DNA from: Meghimatium bilineatum
Lineage: Eukaryota > Mollusca > Gastropoda > Stylommatophora > Philomycidae
Assembly (NCBI GenBank): GCA_034231615.1
Contig: CM067317.1
Span: forward strand, 47,249,376-47,313,375
DNA length: 64,000 nt
Direction of reading: 5' to 3'
Shown: in pieces, positions 33,013-44,700 of the stretch
How the letters are laid out: each line of letters opens with the position of its first letter
How positions within the stretch are numbered: position 1 is the stretch's first letter
Translations under genes and position numbers: made by a program
Notes under the pieces: model-generated
What the model saw: the letters and a program-made list of their open reading frames with translations, nothing else
What the model was told of the DNA's origin: nothing
Database searches by the model: none

Positions 33013-33919
33013 CCTTTAGAGCCCTGGCTTAAAATTACAAAACTTCCCCCAGGGCCTGACTTATTTTTTGGAAAATTTGCGTTATTGATGGTGGGTGTTT
33101 TGAAAACGTCATAACTTTTTTGTTTTAAAAGATATCAAAATAATTTTTGCACATCTAAATAAAGGAGTGAATATTATCGTGTTTTTTGTTGTTGTATGTG
33201 TGATATGACAGTTGTGAGCACGTTTTGAAGTTGAAAATTCTGGCGAAAAACGCACAACGTCATTTTCAAAATCGCAAATATATCTTCGTGACGACCCAAA
33301 TACATGAGCAATGTGTGTCAACATTGATAAAATCCTCATAAATACCTATACTTATTGTATATGTATTGTTTTATATCAAAACTAATATAATATGAACTAA
33401 AAAAAACTAATAAAACGTGAAGAAATTGCATATAACGTCCGTCCGGTCAACACTAGGTCTATGCCGACACGCAGCGTAATTATTGTCCATGCACAAACGT
33501 GTCACCCCTGATACATATTATTTTTGTGTTTTTGAATGACTACACAAACATTCTTATCAAATAACAACATATTAAATACAAAAATTATAACATGTAGTCA
33601 CGATCACTTAGCCATGCCACGCGGTACTCAATTTGATAGTAAAATATGGCTAAAAAATGGCCAACGTCGCTCTAGAAATTTGTTGACAAAACTAGCCAGC
33701 TTTCTCTCTTCTTGCAATCGTATTGAGTAAAGGAATTTGACCTTTAAACTGTGACGTATTCCTAGCTTCGTGTTGCGGGAATTCTACGTCATATAAGCTT
33801 TAACTTCGTGAAGTTACGTACTCTGGAATTGAGTGATATCGTATGTAGCGTGATTGCGACCACAGGCACTACGGGATGCACACGCAAGGTGCAATGTTGC
33901 GACCGTAGGGGCCTAAAGG
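33013..33919. mobile_element. TTAA-flanked miniature element, copy 2 (piggyBac-like MITE)
   Basis: It is bordered by TTAA at 33009-33012 and 33920-33923, with inverted ends CCTTTAGAGCCC and CCTTTAGGCCCC. It is 907 bp, has no transposase, and interrupts a satellite unit. TTAA targets with CCY-starting ends are the hallmark of piggyBac-type elements. Confidence 0.75.
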
Positions 33920-33923
33920 TTAA

Positions 33924-34085
33924 ACATAATAAAATACCACAGAAACTATATATTTTTGCATTCGCAAAGACAAGACTCATCTGTTCATTGCATTGCTGCG
34001 ATTCTCAGATGTGTGTACAACTAATTATATTGAAAATGTTGGCTAATTTGCTTAATTTAAACAAATGTTGATGTTTTGAAAAATT
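33924..34085. repeat. Satellite unit remainder
   Basis: CAGAAACTATATATTTTTGC, AAGACAAGACTCATCTG and AAAATGTTGGCTAATTTGC continue the ~170-bp unit after the TTAA element. Confidence 0.6.
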
Positions 34086-34321
34086 AACTGCTGGTTTAGA
34101 CATTGTTTTACCCTCTTGAAAGTTACATATAAAGAAAAATAGTTACAGAACGTACTTAATAAATCTAGTTTCAAACATGGCAAATGATGCAATCACTAAA
34201 TGAATCCCTGCCACAGGAATTTTATAGCCTAAGCAAATTTTTCCAAACACGCTAATCCCAGATGTCCAAGTACCTACATAGACTACTGAAGCAGAGTATT
34301 CTGTATCTTAGATCTATAAAT

Positions 34322-35682
34322 GGGTGCAAAGGGAACGCATTGCTCTAGGCGGACCCAGGGTTAGCAGATAACCAAGATCCCAAATGTGCTTCCTGGTGAC
34401 AGAAAACAGCAGCTCGAGCTGATTCTGGTCAAATCATTTGTGGATCGTGTCCGAGAATGTGGAGGAAGCAGATGGAAGGAGGTTTGACTGCAAAAGAGAC
34501 AGACAATATCTCCGACACCATTTATATCACCACATACAGCGACACTGTCGACATACAGTGATGCCAGTTAGTCCAGTCAGAGCATTGGAGGGGCGGCCAA
34601 TGTAAAAGGTACGTAAAGGTGGATGCATGGAAAGAAACAAATATATGTCATAATGAGTACAATGACATAATGAAAGGGCAGGACAACGCCAGAGGACAGC
34701 GCGAACTGCAAGTGAAACGTTCCTAGGAAAAGGTAACTATAAGCTCTGTTAGCTTGAGACGAGCTTCTAGTTACCTGTGATCCTTATAGGCAGAGACCTA
34801 GACCCGATCGTGGGCTTTCGGAAAAGCAAGAAGACCTAAACCAACTCTAATGTCGAGCCTTCCTATACTGGAAATACTCTAGCGAAGAGAAAGCGTTCCG
34901 AACCCGATGGGCTTAGACAAGAAAGGGACAAAGATGTCAGTCCTGGTCCAACTCTACTGTCAAAGTTTCATATACCGGAAATACACTTGTAGAGAGAAAG
35001 GGTTTAGTACCTGATGGGCTTAGGCAGAAAAGGGACAACGATTTTAGCCTGGCTCAACTCTACTGTCAAGCTTTCCTATACCGGAAATAACTAGCAGAGA
35101 GAAAGGGTTCAGTACCTGATGGACTCAGGCGCTATTGGGACACGGTCGCTCAGCTCGAGAAAGCCTTGCTCTCAAACGCGTGGTGTGAGACTCAAACTTG
35201 TGCGAGGGGTTCACGTCTATGAATGACGCCTCGGGTAGGAGGGCGAACGAGCCAGGGTACAATTCTTCTGGTGAGTTCTTCCTCATACGGAACCAGGCTC
35301 GCGGATGAGAAACGGTTCAGTATCCGATGAACACAGGCAGAGTTTATCCAATTGCACGAGATGGATTCATGGACGGTTGAGCACCTCATGCCAGATAGAC
35401 TCGCTCAACAAGTGTCTTGGCAAAGAGGCACTACACACCAGCATGCCTGGCGACAGATAGACAGGCTGTCACGGACTAGGGACCAAACCCGAAAAAAAGG
35501 GAATGACGAAAACGGATGTGCTGGACCTCGGACGTCCTGACCACAAGTGGCCAACCGGGGTACAAATAATCACAGTTCTACTGTGGAACTTGCAGCACAA
35601 TGTACTTCACGCTCCCTGGCGGAAATCACACGTAATATTTGTTGTGGTTATATGGGAGCAAACGCAGAAGAAGAAGAAGAAA
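34322..35682 (+). mobile_element. Rep-1c, full-length but older copy with an extra internal unit
   Basis: It is flanked by a 10-bp duplication ATCTATAAAT (34312-34321, 35683-35692) and has a (GAA)n tail (35667-35682) instead of (AAAC)n. It aligns with Rep-1a from GGGTGCAAAGGGAACGCATT to the end, with many substitutions. The interior carries one more ~100-bp unit than Rep-1a/b (the GAGAGAAAGGG(T)TCAGTACC-type block near 34880, 34993, 35098 and 35308). Confidence 0.75.
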
Positions 35683-35692
35683 ATCTATAAAT

Positions 35693-36847
35693 ATGATCAG
35701 ACTCAGATCTTCTCGAACCCTAGAAATTGCGACAGATTAACTCTTACTTCCTATGTGGAATGGGGAGGTTTCTCCGAGCTTTCTTTCATACCCAGGAGGC
35801 TTTCAGCGTAGTCCAATCCCTATTGAAGGAGCCTTCTACTCAAAGGGGGTTTATAATGAGACAAGCTTATAGTTTGCCTGTGTCCCCCATTGCTTGTCTT
35901 TCCTCAAACGAGGTGCTTTGCAGCAAGCGAGCTGTTCCTTGTGTAGGGAGACCATTCCATTACCACCCTGTGTGTCCCTAGGTCCCAGACCTAATTTCTT
36001 CTGTATGAGCCGTGTTGGCTAATGGTGACTATCGAATTAGGCTCCGGGTTGATACACCTTCCTAAACTAGGGGTACTGAACCAATTCTCTCTGTATGAGA
36101 CATGTTGGGCAACAGCTGACAGTCGAGTTTGGCTTGGTTTGCAGTGTCGTTAGAGATTTGCGCCACCCACACCCTAATGTTGCCAGCAGTCTCCAGAGTT
36201 TGAGTCTCAACACTGCTATGGTCAGACGATTGAACAATGCACTTCCCAACATTTTTTCAAAGCTTTATTCTATACCCAGGAGTACATGCTCAGTTGGTGC
36301 ATCCAATACTTGAATCATGACTCCTACTTTGAATGGGGTCAATTGTGATGGGACATGTGGGCTTCTGTGTGTTCTCGAGCATGAACAGCACTTCCGCCAG
36401 TCTGTCTTGTGCTGGACTGTTGTAGCTTTATTGCCACTGAATTGATTCACACTGCGCTGCCCTCTAACATGTGTGACCTATTCCAAATTTAGTGTGTACT
36501 CTACTTCTTGTAAGATCATCATAGGGACATTGACATTAGTCGCCCCTTCAATGTTTCTGCTTTTTAAGTCTACTAAGATGGAATGCACAGATGCTTTGCA
36601 TCACTGTGTGCCGACAGTGATGTTGGATATAATGGCGTAGATGTTTCTGAGACATTTCCTGCCTATCTGCAAGTAATTCTCATTCCATCTACATCTACGG
36701 ACATGAGACTCAAAGCGGTAGCCAGGAATACAGCAAGAGCAGCTGTATTTCTTTTTTCAGGATGCACCACAAGGAGGTGCTTTTAGGATTTTGTTTATCT
36801 GCTAACCCTGGGTTCGCACGTGAGCAATGCAAGACCCTTTGCACCCC
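35693..36847 (-). mobile_element. Rep-1d, diverged composite retroposon
   Basis: Its 5' end is at 36847 (reversed GGGGTGCAAAGGGT) with CCCAGGGTTAGCAGATAA nearby. Further blocks match Rep-1: CACTGTCGGCACACAGTGAT and GAGGGCAGCGC. Internally it has two copies of the module TGGGTATGAAAGAAAGCT-like (35772-35790 and 36265-36285, reversed), which is also in SINE-2. I could not find a target duplication, so the 3' border is approximate. Confidence 0.6.
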
Positions 36848-37280
36848 AAGACAAGAGATAGATCACAGAGAATGTTGGACGTCTATTACATCCAACATTC
36901 GTTGATTTTGACTATTTTCGTTCCGTAATGATTAAGCCTATAAATATTTTTCTAGGAATTGAGTCAGAAATATTTTTACTTGTTACAAATATATTTATAT
37001 ATCTTCTCATTGGGCCTCATACTGTCATCTATCCTATATTACAGTAATAATCAATAGGCCTATATTATACTTTGCTAAAAGTAAAAGTGTTTTAGTAGTC
37101 AAATCCCATTATTATAACATCTTGGTCCAAACCGGCAAAATATTTATGTAATAGCATAAATTTGCAGTTTGGCTATAAACAATAAATTCTTATATGCAAT
37201 TTTTTATTTTAATTTTTTTTAGGATTTGGGTTAGGAGAGTTGTATTTTACATAACTAACCCTAAATAAATTTATATTTAA

Positions 37281-37834
37281 CCTTTATCGTGCCTGATTAT
37301 AATAACGGAAATTAACCCCTGCCACCAAATTATTCTTTGAAAATGTGTTATTTTGGTTGGCTGTTTTGAAAATGCAATAATCTTTTTTATTTTTACAGAT
37401 ATTTAAATAATATTTGTATATGTATATAAATAATTGAATACTGCATATATTGGTGTGTGTGTGTGTGGTACCAGAAGTGTGAGAAGATGGTAAAGACATT
37501 TTTCACAAAATACACATTATAACAAAAATTGATTTAAAGTGGTAAAAATATTTAAAAACTTCTTAACGTAATTGTCTGAATTGGCAACACTGATAACACG
37601 TCAAATTCTGTAGTATTTATGTTGTTTCATTGCCAAATTATCATAATATCACTGGGGGGAAATCAATAAAACATGTAGATTTGTGCAGTAAAACCGTTAT
37701 CTTCAGGTAGACCTAGTCGTGTTTTGAATCGCTTAAAAACATTACTTCTATGACCGTTACATAACTTTTGCCAACAGCATTGTGAGCCCGGTAATCCATT
37801 GGCTAATATATATTAACCGGGAGCACAGTAAAGG
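37281..37834. mobile_element. TTAA-flanked miniature element, copy 3
   Basis: TTAA at 37277-37280 and 37835-37838, with inverted ends CCTTTATCGTGC and CCTTTACTGTGCTC. The body is distinct from copies 1 and 2 apart from short shared text (CAATAATC, TTTTTAC.GATAT). 554 bp, no ORF; just upstream of TRMT10C. Confidence 0.65.
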
Positions 37835-38260
37835 TTAAATTATATTTAAATGATAAAAATAAACTGATATAACAGCCAAGGGAAATAATCAAATAGGTAC
37901 GCCCGCGTTCCAGACAAGGACCAAAAACTAAACTGTGTAGTGGCGTCTGCTGTTGCAGTGCCGTTTCTTCCCTCAAGGGATTGCTTGTTTTAAATGTCAA
38001 TTCTATGTTGAAAATTTTTTCTCAATTTATTCTTGTTTTCAAGGGTGGGGGAGTTTATTTTAGTATCTATTAACCTTAACCAGAAAGGCTACAGGCTTTG
38101 AAACTGAACACAATGGTCACTGGTCAAGGGCCACAGCTAAAGTGATTATTGCATCATCCTCTCAAATACTTTATTTTGATTATTTCACTTAAAGAAATTA
38201 TTGTTAACTGATGTTTTTCCTATTTGTTTTTTTCCTTGTTTAGAAAACAAAATACAGACC

Positions 38261-38728
38261 ATGGCACTCGTCCACTTAAGAGGAATGATCAATCAATGTA
38301 GACACTCCCATCAATTCTTGAAGTTGATAAAGACATTTAATACTGCAGATACCACAACATGGATTTCCAGACAATTTAGTGTAACTTGTTTAGGTAGGCA
38401 CTTGAATGGTGAACGTCCAAGCCATAAAGACCAGACATTAAATTATCATCAGAAGGGAAATTTGTCAACAGGTTCTATTTGTTTGAAAAATGTCCAAATA
38501 GATGTTGTGTCAACAGCATTGAATGAAGTTGATTTTGAGGAACTTGCAGAGAAAGTTCGGAATGAAAGAAAAGCAAGTAAAGATGTACATTTGGTCCAAA
38601 AATTAAAAGAAGCAATAAGCATCAAATGTGATGAAATGTTGGCCAACTTGGGACCAGAGGATGAGAAGAAATTGAAAGTGATCAAGCTGGAGCATAGCTT
38701 CTTATTTTCAGAAGGATGTCTCGTTCCG
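38261..38728 (+). CDS. TRMT10C: TRMT10C exon with start codon
   Basis: 156 codons. The exon itself starts at 38244 after TTGTTTAG, giving 17 bases of 5' UTR (ACAGACCATGG context at the ATG). The donor is TTCCG|GTAAGT, phase 0. It contains the targeting peptide and an acidic/helical segment (NEVDFEELAEKVRNERKA). Confidence 0.88.
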
Positions 38729-41700
38729 GTAAGTATATTTAAATGATGTCATTATCTTTCATGCATTTTCTACTCTGTTTCAACTATTAATGAGCTGTGC
38801 TGGGTGATGTAGTCTCATGATCTCCACAACATTTTATGTGCAGTACAGTGTATTAGTTTTACTACCGACTACCAAATTCATAGTCTCGTGTACACAAAAT
38901 TCAAAATTGGCAGCGCAACCATGTGGATGATCATGATGAAATAATCCCTTTAGCGGTGTGCAGGTAGCTCTTGGCAACCCATAGCATTTCTGATAAAAAC
39001 ACATGTTCTTCTCAGTTATGTAACTGAGGTGACACCTGTACTCATATAAGGTTATCTCAAAGGCATGAGGGAAAATGTGTTAAGAGGGTTTATGTGTGCC
39101 AGGATTAACACGTCCTGCCAGGAGCACATCATCATTTCTGCATCAACTATCTCATCATCACTTCTATCAGATTTGTTGACACATCTGCAATGATGGCATA
39201 TCTAGCATGCCCATCATCTAGATGTCTGCCACAAAAAGACAAAGGTTTAGCTTCTGATGTCCTGCATCTTCATCATCCATAGGGATTGTTTGGCAGGAGA
39301 CAAAAGTAAGAAATTGAGACAAGATGTGACAGTGACGTCACAGTTGACACATTTTCAGCCCATCCCCCCCAACTTTCGTCTCCTTCGATGATATGCCTTG
39401 GAAGAAGACAGCGGATCTATTCTTTGCACCCTGAACTAGATGCTCATGTCCCTATTTCCAAGAGGTAAAACCATGTAGATCGACACTTCAGAGAATATAT
39501 TTGGAAAAGGTAATGCTGTTAATTCACCTATTTCCAAAGTTTTACCTGTTAGATTATAGTTTTGTCACAGTTATTGTCTTTTATTGAGAATATACTTCAA
39601 GAATGCCTAGAATATGAGGGGCTGAGAAATACTGGCCCAGAAAACAACACTAAAATCAAAGATATAATTACCAAAAAGTCAGAGAAGATCCAACAATCAG
39701 GTATAGGCTGTCATCATTCTCCTTTTGCGCTGAAGTTAGCTCATGGGGCAGAGGTCAGATCTCTCCAATTCTGTCTGTTCGAAGCTATTCTGTGCAGTTC
39801 TTGAATAGTATGGATATTGATTGTTTTACTTTCTCTAAGTATTGTTCTTCTGAGTGTTTATTTTGGTCTACCCCTGGCTTTTTTGCCTGTAGGTATCCAT
39901 TCAAGAGATTGGTGGTGTATTCTGTTGATGTCTGCGCGTAGGACATTCCTGATGTAGGGCCAACAGCATTTTCTGATAACATCTGTGATGAAATTTTGAT
40001 GTGTCTCTTCTCTTGTTTTTATCATTCGATTTGAATTCACTCCAATAGGCTATAGTAGCACCAATATCTAAGTGATAATAAAATATAAGTAATATGTGTT
40101 ACAAACAATTACCTCTACTAATAAAATGATGATTTATGATGTTCCTGGTGGGCAAGCGAAGATAAGCATGACATTAAGAAGGCTCAAGTTTGCCAGAGTC
40201 CAATCCATGTTCTGAAAGACCTGTTGCAATGTGAGTAAGAATGTTAAGAGATCTTTCATCATGTGACATTCTTTCCAGAACATGGTCTTCCTTATGGATT
40301 CTCTGAACACTGCGATTCTGGGCGAGTTGACCTGCGCAGCTCGTGTTTAAGCAATCTGATATATCACTGCACCATCGCCATCATGGACACCCTCTTTCTA
40401 TGCTGTTATATCTCTTTATATGACCAAAAAAACTGCTTTCGATGTTTATTGAAGTTAATATTTCTTGATTTGTCTTATTATCTGTCCATGGTATATGTAG
40501 AATTCCTCTGCAGCATCTCATTTTGAAAGCAATGATTTTCTTTGCTGTTGTCTTATTTAATGTCCATGCCTCACAACTGTATATTGCTACTGGAAATACG
40601 CTTGTTCTGATCATACATAGTTTGGCTATGCTGCTGGCATCTTGCCAAAGATTTTATATTTGCGCAAGTTTCAATGTTGCCATTGCAATTATTCTCTTGA
40701 TTTCGACAGTGCAGTCTCCTGTGCTATTTATGTTTGTGCCCACATACTGGATATTTGTAACGTTCTATAATTCGAAATTGTCAATTATCTTTGGTTGTAC
40801 TTTCACTTTATCCTTTGTCATAATTTTTTTAATTCATATTTAAGAACCTATGTTGTGTCGTCTTTTACGCTTTGCGTTGTTTTCAGCATAAATGTTTAAA
40901 TGATTGAGCATCCTTGTCTAACTCCTTTCTGAACATTAAACCATTCTAATATTGTTCCATCCACTTTTACTGCTGCCGCTTGTTGTGGTACAGCATTGCA
41001 ATTAAATATGTGAGATGTTTTGGAAGAGCTTGGATCAATCTTACAGTGCGTGAAAGGTGTCTTCAAGTACTCATTTCTTCTGGCTTCTGCTTGATTGCTT
41101 ACCAGCACACAGTTCACCATAGGTCTCTTTGGAAGACATTCATCTGGCATATGGATGATGTGACCAGCCCAACGAAGTTGAGATCTATAGATATACATTC
41201 ATGTGTATATTTATAGAAATTCATAAATAATATGCACAATTATATAAAATAAAGCACATACACGTATACCATACAAACATAGGGCAGTATTAAATACTGT
41301 ACCATCATTATTTAAGAATACTATCAATGATTTTGTGAGGGTTTTTTTCCTAGTCTATGGTCTGTATTTGTTGTTATTTGATGTTCATTTGTAAGACTGC
41401 AGTTTTATTGTTTTCTGCCAAAGTCAGATGTGTCACGCCATTTATGCAAATAAAATTGTGACATGGTGTATCTTTGCTCTCATAACCACATCCAGCTGGA
41501 AATCTAGTAGGACCATTATCCTGCTCCAAGAGAGATCTAGTGGTAGATTGAGAAAGAATGTTTGGTAAAATGTTTTTATTATTATGGATTCACATATTTG
41601 TATAGAGTTTTGTTGTAATCTTCCTCACATAATTCACTGTGTACTTTGTTCTAGACCTCAGAAGAAATGCAAAGTGAGAACTGGCTTGAGGCATTGAAAC

Positions 41701-44700
41701 TTCCTTCTAAGAGTCAAAGACTAAAATATTATTCATTCCTATCCAAACGTCGCCACATTAAGGAATCAGCCAAATTGAAAAAAGCTGCTAAAAAGGAATT
41801 GCCACAAGACTTGGAAAAAGAATTCAATAATGACATGACTATTTATGAGCATGGGCGTCTTTTTATGAGAATATATGATACCACGATGAGGAGGTTTGTA
41901 TATGTTAGATCCCACTTTGTTGTCATATGTTCAACAGTAAAATTTGTGTAATATATAGCTCACTGTTACTGATACATAACAATAATACTCAGTAAAACAT
42001 TGTCCATGAGAAGTAACAAACGGGAAGAAGGGCTTTTTCTACATTAAAAATATTTATTTTTTGTATCTGTGGAACTCTCCACTTTGGCTGTTATTTATAG
42101 CTCTGTCACCAGATACAGCAGTCCTCTATTTGCTCTCTGGGACGTTTTACTAAGACAGTTATACTGGCTGATTATCAGTCCATGCTGATAAGTTGACATC
42201 CTGCTACTTATTCAAAATGTTGGTGTCTGTTGAGTTTATGGAAATTATACTCCTGGATATCTCATGGATTTACTGCCCGGAACATCCTATCATATGTGGA
42301 AATAAGAGAAAAGATAGACATGAGTCAATCGTGTCTGTAGTCGGTGTATTGAGATTGGATAAGGGTGACACTTCAAAGTTGTTTAATGCGCCTGTTAGAT
42401 TTGTATACTGCAATAGATCGACATCATCAAGATGGTGGTTTTAATGTCTCACATTATCACAGCATGCATGGACGTTCGCAGTAATGTACTTATTTATATA
42501 TATTTTTTAAATATGTTCCTAAATTAGTGTTTTTTTTCTGTATTGCTCATTCAGACGATCTTCGACCGAAATATCAACTGTTTTCATCCTTATCTTCTTT
42601 TTTTGCTTTTCATTAGTAGTGGTGAATAGGAAAAGGTTAGAACCATTGCTGTAGAGGTTGAAAGCATTAAAACTGTCCATATTGACCTTTAAGATTCTGG
42701 TCTGAGAATCAGACATGATAACTGCATAGTACTCATTAGGATTCCTCAATGATTAATGCTGCTATGATTTATTATTTTGAACATATTTACAGATGGTTGA
42801 GTTACCGCTTGGCTACATCCATGCAGTTTGGTTTGCCTCTTGTTATTGATATGGACTATATTTCATTTATGAGGTCTTCAGAAATTAGAAACACAGCATC
42901 ACAGCTACATGATCTTTACTGCCTGAACAAGGGTGATGAGGAGCTTCCTTTTCATCTGCACTTCACAAATTGTCAGAAAGATAATCCAGTTCTTAGGTAA
43001 TTTTATAGCTATTAGATTAGATTACATTATAATAAGTAAGCTAGTTTTGTTTGGCCTTATAAATATCACATAAATAAAGTAATTTGAATATATTAACCCC
43101 TTGACTGGCAATGTATCCTTGCGGATACGATCAGAAGTTACCATCATTTTACTGACATCTCCTTATGGATATGGTGATGGCTACCATCAGAAAGCCAAAT
43201 GCAAGCGAACATATTGATAAAATACACAAAAAAGACAATGACAAGATCATTAGAATTAACAAGCTTCAAGAAGAAAACATATTAAAACTCTATGAAAGAC
43301 AAATAGCAGAAAAATACAAGAAATTAAACCCAGAAACAAGATCAGTAGAAGAAGAGTGGACACAATTTAAAACCTTAGTAATGAACACAGCTAAAGCAAT
43401 ATGTGGTACTAAACAATGTGGTAAAGCGGGGGAAAAGAGCACCACGTGGTGGAGTGAAACTATAAGACAAGGCGTGAAAGAGAAAAAGAAACTATACAAA
43501 GACTGGAAACAGAACAAGAAAAATATGAAAAATATGCATTAGCACGAAAAAAAGTAAACAACTGATTAAAGAAGCTAAAAGTAAATCATGGTCTGATTTT
43601 GGCAAGAACTTGAATAAGGATTACAAAACAGCTACAAAATGCTTCTACAAAACAATCAAAGTTATGAGAACCAGAACAGAAAATCACGATCCTACAGAAC
43701 TAATAAATGACAGAGAAGGTAATCCCATTTCAAATAAGCAAAGAGCATTAAAAAGATGGAAAGAATACTTTTCTGAGTTACTAAATACAACACCAAGCAA
43801 TAATACAGCAAAAGAAACCATAAAGAGTTGTAATGAACAAGAGCCAAATATTCTCATAGAGGAAATTGCCGAGGTCATAAAAAAGGCAAAAAATAACAAA
43901 GCTCCAGGGATAGATAACATACCACTAGAAATTATAAGATAAGCAGGAGAAACAGGATTATATTGGCTACACAGAATTTTTAATACAGCGTGGAGGCAAC
44001 AGAAGACACCAACAGACTGGAGAAAAGCTATCATAGTGCCAATATGGAAAAGGAAAGGCAGCAAAAGAGACTGTAACCAGTACAGGGGAATTTCCTTGTT
44101 AAGCCATGCAGGAAAACTATATGCAAAAATAGTAGAGAAAAGACTGAGACCTGTAATAGAACAACAACTTAGCAATACACAAATGGGTTTTAGAAGAAAC
44201 AGAGGATGTACTGTTGCAATATTTATTCTTAAACAGTTGGCAGAGAAGTCAATAGAATACAACCAAAATGTATACATATCCTTCATAGATCAAGAGAAAG
44301 CATTTGACCAAGTAAACAGAGAAAAACTATGGGAAACATTAAAAATTTATGGAGTATGCCAACATTTAATTAACGTTTGTAGAAGTCTCTATAACAACAG
44401 CAATTGCACTATAAGAACAGCTGCAGGCTACACAGAGGACTTTGTGATTAGCACAGGAGTAAAGCAGGGATGTGTATTATCCCCACTACCTTTTATTACA
44501 TACATGGACCATATAAACAAAACAGCAAATTCTAATGAAGCAAATGAACTGCTTTTTGCAGATGACCAGGTTTTATTCCACAACAGCATTAAAAACCTGC
44601 AAGACCACCTAAGCATAATAGACACAGCAGGCAAGCAATTTGGAATGAAAATCAACATAGACAAAACAGAAGTAATGAATATTGCAAGAGAAAAGGAGAA

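Noticed and set aside
43684..44286. 200-residue minus-strand ORF with many hydrophobic residues
   Set aside because: It is the antisense shadow of the LINE-C reverse transcriptase.
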